A stretch of DNA of 64,000 bases from Argopecten irradians (taxonomy: Eukaryota > Mollusca > Bivalvia > Pectinida > Pectinidae). The notes under the pieces were generated by a model, which did no database searches, was not told the origin of the DNA, and saw nothing but the letters and a program-made list of their open reading frames with translations. The stretch lies in assembly GCF_041381155.1 (NCBI RefSeq), contig NC_091144.1, positions 14,951,544 to 15,015,543 on the forward strand. The letters are read 5' to 3'. This document shows, in pieces, positions 46,143 to 60,100 of the stretch. Within the stretch, counting starts at the first letter, position 1. Every line of letters begins with the position of its first letter. Both the position numbers and the translations under genes were made by a program.

Positions 46143-49100
46143 TTTATACAATGGGGACAACCTACGTCACCGGAAGTGATATCGGGCACACAAAAACAAT
46201 GAAAAAACGCCCGCTTCAAGATGAAAATCGGCTGAAATTATGACATAAAAGCAATGCATCTTCTAAACCTATCGTGCGTCAAAGACAGTGTATTGTTAGA
46301 GACTCTGTGAAATTATTAGATATCGTCAAACTAGCTCAGATTATGCAAACACCTCGACACAATATTTTCCGACAGCAGGGATATCGGTCACATTTTATTC
46401 ACTAAAACGTTAAAATTGCAAATAAATAAATTTTGCTGCCACAAAACTGTCCCGTTTACTAATATGTAATATATGACTGTTGGAAGAAAATATTTCATTC
46501 ATTATATCTGCTAGTGGAGAATCATATACGGTGCTTAATTAGAAATTATGAAAGTGATATCGGTCACACTTAGAACTTTAGGGGTAACGGTCACATCCAA
46601 AGTTACGAAAACTGTGGATAAGACGCCAAAATACTTTTATTGAATTTATCTGATCTTGAAAGACGACTTTTTAACCCCCTATCAGCAAATGATTAACGAG
46701 CTATTGAAATCGCTTTTCGTCTATTGCTCATCATCCGTCCGTCTTTTTTTCCGCAGCGTGGCTATTGGTCACATTTTATTCACCGAAAATATGTCAAGTG
46801 TGTCTTTTTTTAACTTTACTGTTATTTACTGATATAAAATACCTTATATTTCAAGTAGTAGCTATCGTTCATTTTATCCGCTACAAAAGTGGCATACCTG
46901 TATAACCTAGTTGGTGGTTTGTTGTTTTTAAAAAGGATGTCGTTCACAGGGTAACGGTCACATCCAAAGATTTTGAAATGGTTTGTCGCTTCGTAAAGAT
47001 TGCTGAAATATTGCAGCGTTGTTTTCCCTAAAAAATCATTCAGGTAAAGAGGAATTACTACCGAGATACATGATACATCATTAACTATTATCGTAACTAC
47101 ATCATTAACTATTATCGTAACTATTTTTGCTGAATACTTATTCGTACACTGTATATTGTTTCGTTTTTGTCTATACATGTATTTGTACACACCCCTTGTT
47201 CTTGCATTGTCTTTGCGTGGAATGTTTGCTGAAGCAAAGTAGAACTGAGGCAACCCTTACCAAGCAGACAAATTACATCTCCATGGAGTACCATTGTACT
47301 ATTTTGAAGTACGTTACTGTGCTAAAGTAATTATAATTTAAAAACTTCGCAGTGACAATATACAAGAAACTACATAAAACTTAAAGATGTAAAGGCATCC
47401 GATGTAAACAAAAGGAAAAGCACACTGATCTATAAGCTACAGAAATACGTGAATACATGATACACAGGATCACTGAGGGTTTTTAGCTGATAGCGTTAGT
47501 ACAGTTCTACATGTCAGTTCACTAATAATTTCTCCACAGACTTAACACACAATAATGATTGAAAAGGTACTTAGAATATAACTTAACAACAATAGCACAA
47601 ATGATCATATGCAAACAAATTATAAAAGCAAATCAGTTGATAACATACAAGAGGGCCAAGAGATATCGTGACGTTTACCATTGGATTTACAAATCGGCCA
47701 ATTTAACATGTTGGTCCAATATCTTTAGCGCTTCATGTTGAATTAACAGATGTCCAGTTGGCATTCATACTCCCCTAATTGTCAACTGAATGCAATTTAA
47801 TGAATATATTTTCATTTGATAACACTTATATGATAACATCCCAAGATATTTGTATCTATAAAGAAAAAAATCAATATCGTCAAGGACGATACAGCCATTT
47901 TCTTTGATCGATGGCACAAAAATTGTGACATCACATAAAATTAAGCGGATAGCAGATCATGCATCCCTGACTGTCAAATGCGCTTGGTAAGTATACATAT
48001 TAGGGTTGCAGTGAAAAAGTAAATATATGTATATGAATGCTATGCACCGTGGTAGTCAAATAATTTCAAGATAACCAAATATTACTTATGTTGTAATCTT
48101 ATCTGTCTCAAAAAATGAGCATTAATAAATACAATCCTATGTTAAAAATGATTATCAAAATGTCTATATCGAACAAGATATTTGATAATTGTATGTCTAC
48201 ATGGTAACGAACTTCAAGTTGTCGACTACCGCGTTTTCCAATTGGTGCATTATGCACAACAAGAGTAAAGAGAGCGATACATGTAGTACTTATAAAATTC
48301 CAGAAAGGTTCATTAAGTATTAAGCTCACATGTTGAATTTGATAAACAGCAACAAGTCCATCTATTAGAATCAAGAAAGATGACTTTCTAAACATGAAAT
48401 TTGAAAAAGATCCGTAATACTCTCTGGCAAATACATGTAACGGTATCGAAATAAATCGATTTCGGATTGATTCCGAAATATATTATACATAACTGGATCT
48501 AATGAAACCCCTCCAGTATTTCAGAGAAATACCAGAAATAAAAGACGGACGGATGACGAGCCAGGGGGGGGGGGGGTCTATTTTTATAGCTCGCCAACCC
48601 TTTGCTGATGGTGGGTTTAAAAGATCAATTCAATAAAAGTATTTTGACGGGGTATCCATTGGAGTTGCATGAATGCGTAAATAACGACTACATGTACAAT
48701 GCTGTAATATTCAGTTTTCGCAACTTTGGATGTGACCGTTACCCCTAAAGTTCTATGTGTGACCGATATCACTTTCATAACTTCTAATTAAGAACCGTCT
48801 ATGTTTCTCCACAAGCAGATATAATGAATGAAATATTTTCTTTCAACAGTCATATATTACATATAAGTAAACGGGACGGTTTTGTGACAGCAAAATTTAT
48901 TTATTTACAACTTTTAACGTTTTATTGAATAAAATGTGACCGATATCCCTGCACTCGAAAAATATTGTGTCGAGGTGTTTGCATTATCTGAGCTAGTTTG
49001 ACAATATTTAATAGCTCCACAGAATCTCTAACAATACACTGTCTTTGACGCACGATAGGTTTAGAAGATGCATTGCGTTTATGTCATAATTTCAGCCGAT

Positions 49101-49184
49101 TTTCATCTTGAAGCGGGCGTTTTTTCATTGTTTTTGTGTGCCCGATATCACTTCCGGTGACGTAGGTTGTCCCCATTGTTTATA
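46143..49184. mobile_element. ~3.0-kb element with ~475-bp inverted arms
   Basis: Arms 46143-46617 and 48709-49184 are reverse complements with small differences. The outer ends read CAATGGGGACAACCTACGTC and the inner ends CGGTCACATCCAAAGTT. The interior carries a shorter, diverged copy of part of the left arm (46750-46990). A 143-codon open frame at 46822-47253 matches nothing known and contains a tandem duplication. No transposase is recognised. Confidence 0.7.
48566..48578. repeat. Poly-G run
   Basis: About 12-13 consecutive G inside the interior of the inverted-arm element. Confidence 0.9.
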
Positions 49185-49767
49185 AGGGCACAGAAGGGCA
49201 CGAAGTGCGAAGCACTTCTAAGGTAACAGATACACAAACATAAAAGAAAAAACACAATCTTCAAAATTCAATCCTACACACTGACAGCTTCAGTTTGCGG
49301 CCGCCATTTTTTCATACATATAGAGAGGTTGTGCGTTGCTCCGGTAAATATATATTTAACTAATGCAAATGCATAACAGGAGTAAATAAAAAATTATTAT
49401 TATTTTTTAAATAATAATAATAACACTTTGAAAATTAAAAGCTATGGAATGCAGTCAAAATATCCACCGCGAAGATGAGCACAATGAATCATGACGTCAC
49501 ATAACGTCAACAAATGGCGCGAAATCATAGGATTCGTATACGCGGCACTCCAGGCCTTGAACGGACACAGGGAAATCCGACTCTTTGAGTTCATTTCTGT
49601 GAGTTTATGCTAGACAATTATTACATAATATACTCCTATAATTTAAAGTGCGTCCTTTTATTTCTAAATTACGTCTTCTACATGAAATATATCATATATA
49701 TATGTCAGTGTGGACATCACACTGAAATTGCATACCATTTTTCTTTGATTGTGTTATATATGTAGTA

Positions 49768-49780
49768 CTCTCTCTGTCTC

Positions 49781-49848
<68 letters not shown>
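49768..49848. repeat. (CT)n microsatellite
   Basis: CT repeats with occasional CTGT. The Arg-Glu open frame on the other strand is a by-product. Confidence 0.95.
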
Positions 49849-49851
<3 letters not shown>

Positions 49852-49906
49852 GGTTTCACCGTAAATGTGAGAACACACGTCTCATACCATCCTTGTAAGG
49901 ACACAT

Positions 49907-50757
49907 GTTTTACGGCCACTCAGTGATAAGCAAAATATTTTGTATGAAGATACATTAGGATCAGCTGCATATTGTATGCTATTCAATATATCCGTTTTTT
50001 TCTGCGCTCATGGTTATTTCAGAGGTCAAAAGTCAAAGGGTGAAAATTCAAATTTTCATTGTTTAAGTCCTAATTACTTAAGTATTAGAACAGAGATAAC
50101 ATTTTTTGCAGATCTTGCCTGTAAATATTGGGTTTGTGAAGTTCAGTTAAGAAAACTGATGAAAAGTTCAAAAAGTAGGTCACAGTGACCTTGTTAAGCA
50201 TTTATTCTATTTTAGCATTAAAAACTTTAATATTTTTGCTGAAAACTGGGATTTTTCAAAGATTTGATAGCTTGAAATTGATATTTATTACTGCATAAGG
50301 ATCTTGACATGACCTGCTTGAGATGATTACATCCTAGGGTCACATTGGCAAGGTCACGTGCATAAATTAGGTCATATTCAATGAATGGTATTATCTGTCC
50401 ACTAAGCAAATGCTGTTTTCCAATGTTTAAAGCAGGATTTAAAATTGTTTAGACTTGTTTTATGTGCTTAATTTCAAGTAACGCCTTCACTGAGGTAAGA
50501 TTTTCGAATTATGCCTGCTGCCCAACTGTCAAGGATTCAGGTAATGTAGGAGGGAGGAGACTGGGCGATGGACATAAACTTGTAGCCACCTAATCTTGTG
50601 TGAGAGGGGAGGGGTGGATGGGGAGAGGTGAAAAAGACCTCTGAAATTACCATGAGCGCAGAAAAAATCGGATATTCTGAATAGCATACAATATGCAGCT
50701 GACCCTAATGTATCTTCATGCAAAATATTTTGCTTATCACTGAGTGGCCGTAAAACG
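49907..50757. mobile_element. ~850-bp element with ~120-bp inverted ends
   Basis: GTTTTACGGCCACTCAGTGA..TAAGCAAAATATTTTG through CTGCGCTCATGG..TTTCAGAGGTC (49907-50027) is mirrored at 50637-50757. No transposase is seen inside. Confidence 0.8.
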
Positions 50758-50945
50758 GCCCAAAGTAATACCCCTCCTTTACCATGTCTACAATTGTTTT
50801 TTCCCTGGAATTGGAAATCCACTCATTGAATCACCATAATCTCACTTTGATTTTCAACAATTTCAAAATAATGAAAAAAATGAGAGACACTCGTTCAAAG
50901 GACTTTTCTCTGATTAAGACGCGGGGACAATGGTTATACTAGGAT

Positions 50946-51665
50946 ACATGTATGTCCTAACTAACATGAGATTTAATGTCCCCACTAAGATGAGATAAGT
51001 GTATGAGATAAAATGTATGTCCCATCTAAGAAGAGGTATTCAATGTCCCCAAATAATTGTGATGTACGAGATATAATATAGGTCCCATCTAACATGAAAT
51101 ATTCAATGCCCCCGCAAAGTTATGATGCATGAGATATAATGTATGTCACCACTAACAGGAGATATTCGATGTCCCCACAAAGTTATGATGCATGAGATAT
51201 AATGTATGTCCCCACTAACAGGAGATATTCGATGTCCCCACAAAATTGTGCTGCATGAGATAATGTATGTCCCCACTAACAGGAAATATTCAATGTCCCC
51301 ACAAAATTATGATGCATGAGATAATGTATGTCCCCACTAACAGGAGATATTCAATGTACCCACAAAATTATGATGCATGAGAAATGATGCATGTCCCCAC
51401 TAACAGGAGATATTCAATGTCTCCACAAAATTATGATGCATGAGAAATGATGCATGTCCCCACTAACAGGAGATATTCAATGTCTCCACAAAATTATGAG
51501 GCATGAGATATAATGTATGTCCTCACTAACAGGAGATATTCAATGTACCAACAAAGTTATGATGCATGAGAAATGATGTATGTCCCCACTAACAGGAGAT
51601 ATTCAATGTCCCCACACAATTATGGTGCATGAGAAATAATATATGCCCCCCCCCCCCCACAAAGA
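50946..51665. repeat. ~60-bp tandem repeat, about ten copies
   Basis: The unit contains TATGTCCCCACTAACAGGAG, ATATTCAATGTCCCCAC and AAAATTATGATGCATGAGA. The first copies are more diverged. It ends in a poly-C run at 51647-51658. Confidence 0.92.
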
Positions 51666-51667
51666 TG

Positions 51668-52080
51668 AGATATTCTTTCATACCTACGGGTGTAATACTG
51701 GCTGGTCTAGGGCAATACACTCATGTCGCCTGAGGCTGTCTTGCATGGCTACCCATGCAATAAAGCCTCGTGACGTCACGGCGTCAACAGAATTTCTATT
51801 TCCTCGGTAAAATTTTAACATTTGTTTTCACAAACTTGACTGGTTTTACTGTAAAAGATGCAAACAACGGAATTTTTGTTGAAAATATCACGTAATTTTT
51901 CATGTAGGAAAAATTTACTTTCAACCGTGGATTTCTTCGAATTTATTTCAAAATGGCGGAATATTATAGTTGGAAAATTGCAATAAAACGTCGATGTATG
52001 AAAGAAAAATACTCTTTCTTAAGTGGATATGAAGGATAGGGATATTCTACCCTCAGGATCACAAAATGTTGCAAAACCCT
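51668..52080. repeat. Dispersed repeat copy 2
   Basis: Same order of conserved blocks as 18192-18530 (CTGGTCTAGGGCAATACACT; CAATAAAGCCTC; TTATTTCAAAATGGCGG), followed by the half-palindrome GGATAGGGATATTCTACCCT. It contains a TGACGTCA site near 51770 absent from copy 1. Confidence 0.75.
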
Positions 52081-54825
52081 CAAAACAAAATTGTTTTATA
52101 TTAGAGAGACGATCGTGTATGTCCACATTCTCAAGGGGTAATAGTATGTCTGTCTGGTATGCTCGTTAATATGCAGTCAGCTTAAATTCTGTTGAAATAT
52201 TTTGGCATTTTCCGGATTTGACCTAGATTTACATAGCAGGTGTCACCAACAAAACAGAAGACACTTACTCTTCTGGAACACCTAGTTTTGCTCTCCAAGT
52301 TACCAATTGCCTCCATGCAAATCCACATTTTGAAAACCTTGTGCATCATCCTCACAATAATCTTTATAAAGATTTTATTGTACACATGTTTTAGTGCTAA
52401 TGGAAAGGACACCAAAGTATTTCCTTTCATCAGGACCGTTAGAGAAAATAAAACAAACATAAACATACTGGATTTTTACTTATTTTATATTGAAGCTTTC
52501 AATGATCAGGCACTGTTTTAAAACATGTGAATAACTCTTAATTTAACTGACTTGAGTTTCTTAAAATACAATCACCTCTTTGGATACAAGGCTACAAGAA
52601 ACAGTATTATTTTTCTCCATTGTCTTCATTGGGTAGAACTACCTGAAAGACAATGTTTTGGAGTTGAGACAGCAAAAGTAAACAAGAGCACTTTAAACAG
52701 ACGCATAATACGCCTCTTTCACCATCTCCAATGATTCTTTGTTTGTTTGATATTTAAAGTGCCTAATAAGGATAATAACATGATCTGAACAGTACACCAC
52801 TGAAGAAACTTGCACCTAGATTTTAACTGAGAAATTGCACAAGAAAAGTTAATCTCAAACACGACCGATATGTACAAGAATAAGAATTGTTTACCCAAAT
52901 AAAAACACATTTTGTCTTTCTTAGACCCCAAATGAAAAGCCATTCCAAGAAATTAGGACATCAACACATGATATGCTCAGAACTTTAACTGGACAAATGG
53001 TCCAATGCTGTGAAACGCTATTTGAAAAAATAAGGTTTCTGTATAAAATCCAATGGTGAATAATTCATTTACAAATGTTTATGTATAATTGTTTGTGGGG
53101 GTTCGACAGAATCAACACCCAACCAAATTATCTCAACTCACTGGGGTAGCATACAGATGGAGCTACCATTTGGCATCAAAAGCTACCTTGTTCACAACAT
53201 GTGAAAAACTGCCCTACCACATACAATTGTATATTACTGTAGAGTCAACTTGAACACAATCATAAAATGTATCTTGATCAATTATACAATATTGCGCCCA
53301 TGTCAGGACTCTTGAAGCACTGTGCCTGTAAATAATGCCTGATAAAGGTGAGTAGTTGTAAAGCAGTTCAGGCCCTTTACCAGCAACATGACTACAAACT
53401 CGACATTTTGATGTTTTCTTTCAACAAATGACATGTTACAGAATGCTGCCAACAAAAAAGTATTTTGTGCAGTTCACAAGTCCATTATTAAGCTCCAATA
53501 TATGTACATGGGATATATTTTTATGATTCTGTCAAATTCTGAGAAAAATACCCCTAAATATTCATGAAAAATAATTGCAAAGGCTAACTTATTGACATCT
53601 ATTATATAACTCTCAGAGGAAGATAACAAATTAATGAAAACAAAATGAAAAATGTAATGCTATTTGGCTAAACTCTTACTTTTTATTGACGAGAGAAGCT
53701 GAAAAGAGACTGAATCACCAACAAGAGCTATGTATACTGTTCAAACAATCATCTTTTTTGACAACCTAGATTTTGACAAACAGAAAAAAAAGCCTCAAAT
53801 GCATTTTTATTGCAGCAATAGCTCTGAAGTCTATTGCCAAATTTAACTGACATCTAAATTTGAACCTTATTGGAATCCTTAGATTAGATAAAGACAACAA
53901 TAAGACACAAAAACGTCCTATATGTCAATATGTATCAAACCATTTTTTAAGACTTTGCTAATCAGAGGTTACCACTCTCCTACCTTGCCAATTACCAATA
54001 TCCTTTCAAAATGTCTGGGATTCAAGTATCCATACATTAAAAATAGGATAATATTAGAATTCCAACAATCAAAAGCAACTATTACAACCAAAAATTTTAA
54101 AACACATACATAGCTTGGAGAAATAAAATGACGCACATACAAATTTTCGGCAAAACTGGACACTATCTGAACTTCTAGCAATTGCAGATAGCAACATGTG
54201 TAGACAAAAGCTGACCCCATAATTAGTTAATATGAAAGAATGAGTATGGAGTATTATTTAGTTGATATAGTTGTTTGCCTTACATCAGATCAGTACAACT
54301 AATTTCATATTTATGACTTAAAGGGAACATTAGCAGGCCCTCCTACTTCAAAATAGAATCAACTAGGAACCCTGTCATTCTCAAAATATTTTTAAAAGAG
54401 GCCCAGAGGACTTAACGGTCACCTGTGTTCGGTTACAGAATATAAGAAAGTGTAACACTATATTGGCCCCTTGCATCCATCCGGCTCTTGAAGTTGTTAA
54501 GGACTTTTGTGAACATTTTTTTCACATCTATGAAATTATGCAAAAGAAGATTTTCAAAATTTCAGTCATTTTAACCCCGTCTGGCCCCATGGGCTCAGCC
54601 AGGACCAATTCGGGTATTACCGTTATAATAAAATGCTATCTCAGTATATAGTTTCCAACCAAGTTTGAATCATTTTCTACGGAAATTGAGCAAGTTATGC
54701 TCAAAAATGTGTTTTCTCTATAGTATCTATAGTAAATATGACCTACTCCCCAGGGGAAAATCTGAGACCGCAGAGCTAAGAAATTCACAATTTGGTAAAG
54801 GGCCTAATGACTCACAGGAGCCCAG
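52081..54825. other. Gene-free stretch
   Basis: Several 60-97-codon open frames exist on both strands but none has a recognisable motif or splice context. Part could be a long UTR of a gene not seen here. Confidence 0.35.
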
Positions 54826-55115
54826 GGAAAATTGTACGATTTAGAATGCCAGAGATGAGTTTTACGATGAATTTTGATGATTTTGCGAGCGCCGAAGGCG
54901 CGAGATTTTGGTGTTTGCGGGGTTCTGGGTTCTCTCTCGGGAAAAAATCTACAATTTAGAATGGCTGAGATGAGTTTTACGATGTCTTTTGGTTAATTTG
55001 CGAGCGCCGAACGTGCGAAATTTTGTTGTTTGGGGGTCCGGGAGTCTCCCCCCGAGAAAAAATATAACGTTTCGGAATGACTGAGATGAGTTTTACAATG
55101 TATTTTGATTATTTC
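54826..55115. repeat. ~116-bp tandem repeat, two to three copies
   Basis: Units begin at TTTAGAATG near 54840 and 54955 and a third near 55072. Each has GAGATGAGTTTTAC and the first two have GCGAGCGCCGAAGGCGCGAG-like GC blocks. Confidence 0.8.
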
Positions 55116-56030
55116 AAAGCGTTCTTAACACGGTAATTTTTCGATTTAAAGTTACCTGCATGTAGAAATGATAATTGTGAGTGTCGTCATACCATTATGC
55201 AACCCAGCTAGGATCTGAACATACCGGATTCCCACCATCGGCACATTGTTGTGTAACTCAAAATAAAGCTACGTCATCGCAGCTACAGCTGCTGTAGATT
55301 CAAAGATTTGTTTTAATATGGATGAAAACGAAAATAATGAATCGCTTCTAGTTTTTGCCTTTTCATAGATGCATTATAATGTTAGACAGAAACTTTTTAA
55401 AACCATTGTTTTTCCCCTTTTTACCATTAATATCACGGGCATATAACATATATGTTGAGAATATTATGGTATCGTGTCCATACTATTGCATTAAGGCGTC
55501 AACCTTCTTGAAACATTTAAATATTCATGAGATTTTTAAATAGTCTTTAATACATTAACTCCCGCTTCTACTTTCGATGTAACAAGCCCCTGTGGTCTCG
55601 GTCATGTACTATATGATATAGCTGTATGCACGGAATCGCGCACGCGCTCCAAACAGTTTAGTAACGCGTGCTCGTCGTGCGTTGTAATGTGTAATTTCTT
55701 CAGTAACAAAAGGAGCTACGCTGTATACATACGATAATAGATTGTTACATGTAGCTTCATTTGGTAAAAAAGTGGTGGCTGGGATCAGATGTTCATGCAC
55801 ACAGGTATGTGGTTTTGGAGATATTATTCTTTACATATTTATGTACATTTAATTTGTTGGTAGAGTCAAACCGTTAGGCATATTGGTCACTGTTTCGATA
55901 TCCATAAATGTACAATGTTACACATACTTCATTCTGGGTTATATGGATATATATACAAATATGCTGTATGACTAGGAGTTACGATAATGGTGGCTACATA
56001 ATCAGTATTAATTCTCAAATGAGCATGAAA
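55116..56030. other. Gene-free stretch
   Basis: No gene or repeat recognised. Confidence 0.4.
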
Positions 56031-56035
56031 ATGAT

Positions 56036-57310
56036 GTGGATACACGGGAGTACCAGAGTCTATGGTGGCTACATATGTGGATGGGCGGGAGTACCAGAGT
56101 CTTGGTGGCTATATATGTGGATGGACGGGAGTACCAGAGTCTATGGTGGCTACATATGTGGATGGCGGGAGTATCAGAGTCCATGGTGGCTACATATGTG
56201 GATGGACGGGAGTACCAGAGTATATGGTAGCTACATATGTGGATGGACGGGAGTACCAGAGTCTATGGTAGCTACATATGTGGATGGACGGGAGTACCAG
56301 AGTCTATGGTGGCTACATATGTGGATGGACGGGAGTACCAGGGTCTATGGTGGCTACAAATGTGGATACACGGGAGTACCAGAGTCTATGGTGGCTACAT
56401 ATGTGGATGGACGGGAGTACCAGAGTATATGGTAGCTACATATGTGGATGGACGGGAGTACCAGAGTCTATGGTGGCTACATATGTGGATGGACGGGAGT
56501 ACCAGAGTCTATGGTGGCTACATAATGTGGATGGACGGGGAGATAACCAGAGTCTATGGTGGCTACATATGTGGATGGATGGACGGTGAGTACCAGAGTC
56601 TATGGTGGCTACATATGTGGATGGACGGGAGTACCAGAGTCTATGGTGGCTACATATGTGGATGGACGGGAGTACAGAGTCTATGGTGGCATACATATGT
56701 GGATGGATGGACGGGAGTACCAGAGTCTATGGTGGCTACATATGTGGATGGACGGGACTACCAGAGTCTATGGTGGCTACATATGTGGATGGACGGGAGT
56801 ACCAGAGTCTATGGTGGCTACATATGTGGATGGACGGGAGTACCAGAGTCTATGGTGGCTACATATGTGGATGGACGGGAGTACCAGAGTCTATGGTGGC
56901 TACATATGTGGATGGACTTCCTTAGTACCAGAGTCTATGGTGGCTACATATGTGGATGGACGGGAGTACCAGAGTCTATGGTGGCTACATATGCATGGAT
57001 GGACGGGAGTACCAGAGTCTATGGTGGCTACATATTGTGGATGGACGGGAGTACCAGAGACTATGGTGGCTACATATGTGGATGGACGGGAGTACCAGAG
57101 TCTTTGGTGGCTACATTTGGATATGTGAATGGACGGGAGTACCAGAGTCTATGGTGGCTACATTTGTGGGATGGACGGGAGTACCAGAGTCTATGGTACA
57201 TACATTTGTTTAAACGATGGACGGGAGTACCAGAGTCTATGGTGGCTACATATTGGATGGACGGGAGTACCAGAGTCTATGGTGGCTACATAATGGTGTG
57301 GATGGATTTA
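56036..57310. repeat. 41-bp minisatellite, about 31 copies
   Basis: The unit contains GGATGGACGGGAGTACCAGA then GTCTATGGTGGCTACATAT. Because 41 is not a multiple of three and the unit has no stop in any forward frame, long open frames run through all three plus-strand frames. Units at the right end carry small indels. Confidence 0.95.
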
Positions 57311-58300
57311 AACCATTGCTTTACACATTAAACCTGTGTGACAAGTACAACGACGTCTATGTGGCTCACTTATAAATCCTTGGATGGACATTAAACCTTA
57401 AGACAAATGTCTAACTTGACATTGTGTTTGCTGAATTTTTTAACTTAAATATTTACTAAAGCCGAATTTTTATAATTTGTGTTATTTTTAGTTTAGCTTG
57501 AAATGTTTATTGAAATGCCATACCTTTGACATATTTATATATTGCTATTCCAACCTTTTGCTACATTTAGCGGCATGGTAACTCATATTGCAAGATTCGA
57601 TATAAATGATGATATAAACCTTCCTATTGGATCAAGTGGAACTTTCCGTTGCAATCAGTAATCGATCAGATCTTTCAAAGAATTCCTCTCCTCAAGTGAT
57701 GATTTTTACACAACAAAATTGATCGAAGTTTGTTTGAAAAGGTTGAACAATTCGTCTTCCTTAGATATATGTCTATATACAAATACAATTATTTAAACGA
57801 CTTTATCCTTTTCAATTTCACAGAATCATGCATTTTTTTGTAACAAAAATATCCTCATACAAGACTATCCCGCATATACGGGAGTGTGTCCAAACCTGTC
57901 AATTTAATACTCTATGTTTCTCTATACCATGTACATTATAAAGAGATAGAATTAACTTTGATTTTTGGAGGCACGCGTACATTATAAAATTATAGAATTA
58001 AAATTAACTTTTTTAGATTTTGAAGGCACGCGTAAAAAAAAAATAAATTGAATTGAAATCAAATCACTGTAAATTACAAGATTCATGAAACTTTATTTAG
58101 TGTCGCATACACATGTATGTACAATCACAGGCGTTTGGCTCTATAGACATTTAACCCTGTGGTACAATTGTAAAATGCTAACTTTTAAGCGCTGTGTGTA
58201 GCACTATATATAGCTATTTCCATGGCATGCAGTTGTATGCATAATTCGTTGAGTAAACCTAGCCCAAGTCATATTCATTAAAACATAAGCACACTGTAAA
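57311..58300. other. Stretch with one 45-bp duplication
   Basis: ACATTATAAAG/A...GAATTAACTTT...GGCACGCGTA is duplicated at 57931-58033. Nothing else was seen. Confidence 0.5.
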
Positions 58301-60100
58301 CTTTTAGTGTTAACTTAATCCATTTTTGGTGTTTTTTTTAAAGTGTAACTTAACACCAATATCGGTGTAAAAAAAACGGTAAACACCGTTCCTGGTGTAA
58401 AGTTAATCCAAACAAACCTAAAATTAGTGTATTGTTTACCCAAATTTTGGTGTAACTTCAATCCAAAAGTTGGTGTAACGTAATGTGCAACGTTACACCA
58501 AAATGGTGTTACTTTACACCAAATTTCTCACATGAAAGTGTAACGTTACACCCCAGTGGTGTTTACTTTACACCAAATTCTCACTTGAAAGTGTAACGTT
58601 ACACCCCAGTGGTGTTACTTTACACCAAGTCACTTTTTTTCACCTAAAAGGGTAACCTTACACCACACATCGGTGTTACTTTACACCAAATCTCACTTTT
58701 GAAGTGTTACCTTACACCACAGTGGTGTTACTTTACACCAAAGTCTAATTTTCGAAAGGGTAACCTTACACCACAGTCGGTGTTACTTTACACCAGATCT
58801 TCGTTTTGAAGTGTTACCTTACACCACAGTGGTGTTACTTTACACCAAATTCTTACTTGAAAGGGTAACCTTACACCACAGCGGTGTTACTTTACTTTTA
58901 CACCAAGAACATTCGTTTGAAAGTGTTACCTTACACCACAGTGGTGTTACTTTACACCAAATTCTAAATACTTGAAAGGGTTAACCTTACACCACAGTGG
59001 TGTTACTTTACACCATTTACACCAAAGTCATTGAAGTGTTACCTTCAACCAAGTTCATTACTTGAAAGTGTAAACCTTACACCAAAGTCAATTTGAAAGT
59101 GTAACTTTACACCAGGTGGTACTACTTACACCACCAGTTATACTTTTACACAAAATCCTATTGAAAAGTGTTAACCTTACACCACAGTGGTGTTACTTTA
59201 CACCAAATCTTCGAATTTGAAGTGGTTAAGTTTACCTTACACCACAGTGGTTTCTGTAACTTTACACCACAAATCTTAAATTTGAAAGGGTAACCTTACA
59301 CCACAGCGGTGTTTACTTTACACCAGAACTTCGTTTGAAGTGTTACCTTACACCACAGTGGTGTTACTTTACACCAAAGCTATTCTTTTGAAAGGGTAAC
59401 CTTACACCACAGTGGTGTTACTTTACACCAAATCTTCGTTTTGAAGTGGTTACCTTACACCACAGTGGTGTTACTTTACACCAAAGCGTAATTTGAAAGG
59501 GTAACCTTACACCACAGTGGTGTACTTTACACCAAATATATTCTTTGAAAGTGTAACCTTAACACCACAGCAAAACTGTTACAATTACACCAAATTCGTT
59601 ACTATTGAAATATGTAAATTACCTTACAAACACAGTGGTGTTGATAATCTTTACACCAAATGGTAACTTGAAAGGGTAACTTACACCACATTCAGTGTTA
59701 CTTTACACCAGATCTTTATTTGAAGTGTTACCTATCGGCTACACCACAGTGGTTACACTTTACACCAAATTCTTTTCAATTTGAAAGTGATATAAATTAC
59801 ATGGGGTTACACCACAGCGGTGTTACTTTATTTTTTGAAGAAACAATAACAAAGGTGTTAATTTTTACACCACAGTGGTAAAAACTTTACACCAAAATTA
59901 AAAGTAATGGGCTTATACTTTGAACGGGTATACCTGTAATGACATGGATGGCTTTTTAACTTTACACCAGGGTACATGTAACAAATTACACCACAGTGGT
60001 GTTACTTTACAAACATAGGCATCTTTGACGGATTCAAAACAAGTGAACCTGTTCAGTTTCATAACCTTACAACCACAGGTACAGTGTTACTTTATACATT
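58300..60100. repeat. Degenerate ~55-bp array with ACACCACAGTGGTGT core
   Basis: About 30 units built from GGGTAACCTTACACCACAGT and GGTGTTACTTTACACCAAA. Each contains the palindrome ACACCAC-A-GTGGTGT. Units are regular up to about 58900 and then accumulate insertions and deletions. Confidence 0.85.

Noticed and set aside
46822..47253. Transposase inside the 3-kb inverted-arm element
   Set aside because: The 143-codon frame has no recognisable catalytic pattern and includes a recent tandem duplication.
49692..49919. Arg-Glu repeat protein
   Set aside because: Translation of the (CT)n microsatellite.
56237..57331. 364-codon secreted or adhesive repeat protein
   Set aside because: The 41-bp unit is open in all three frames; no signal peptide or flanking exon.
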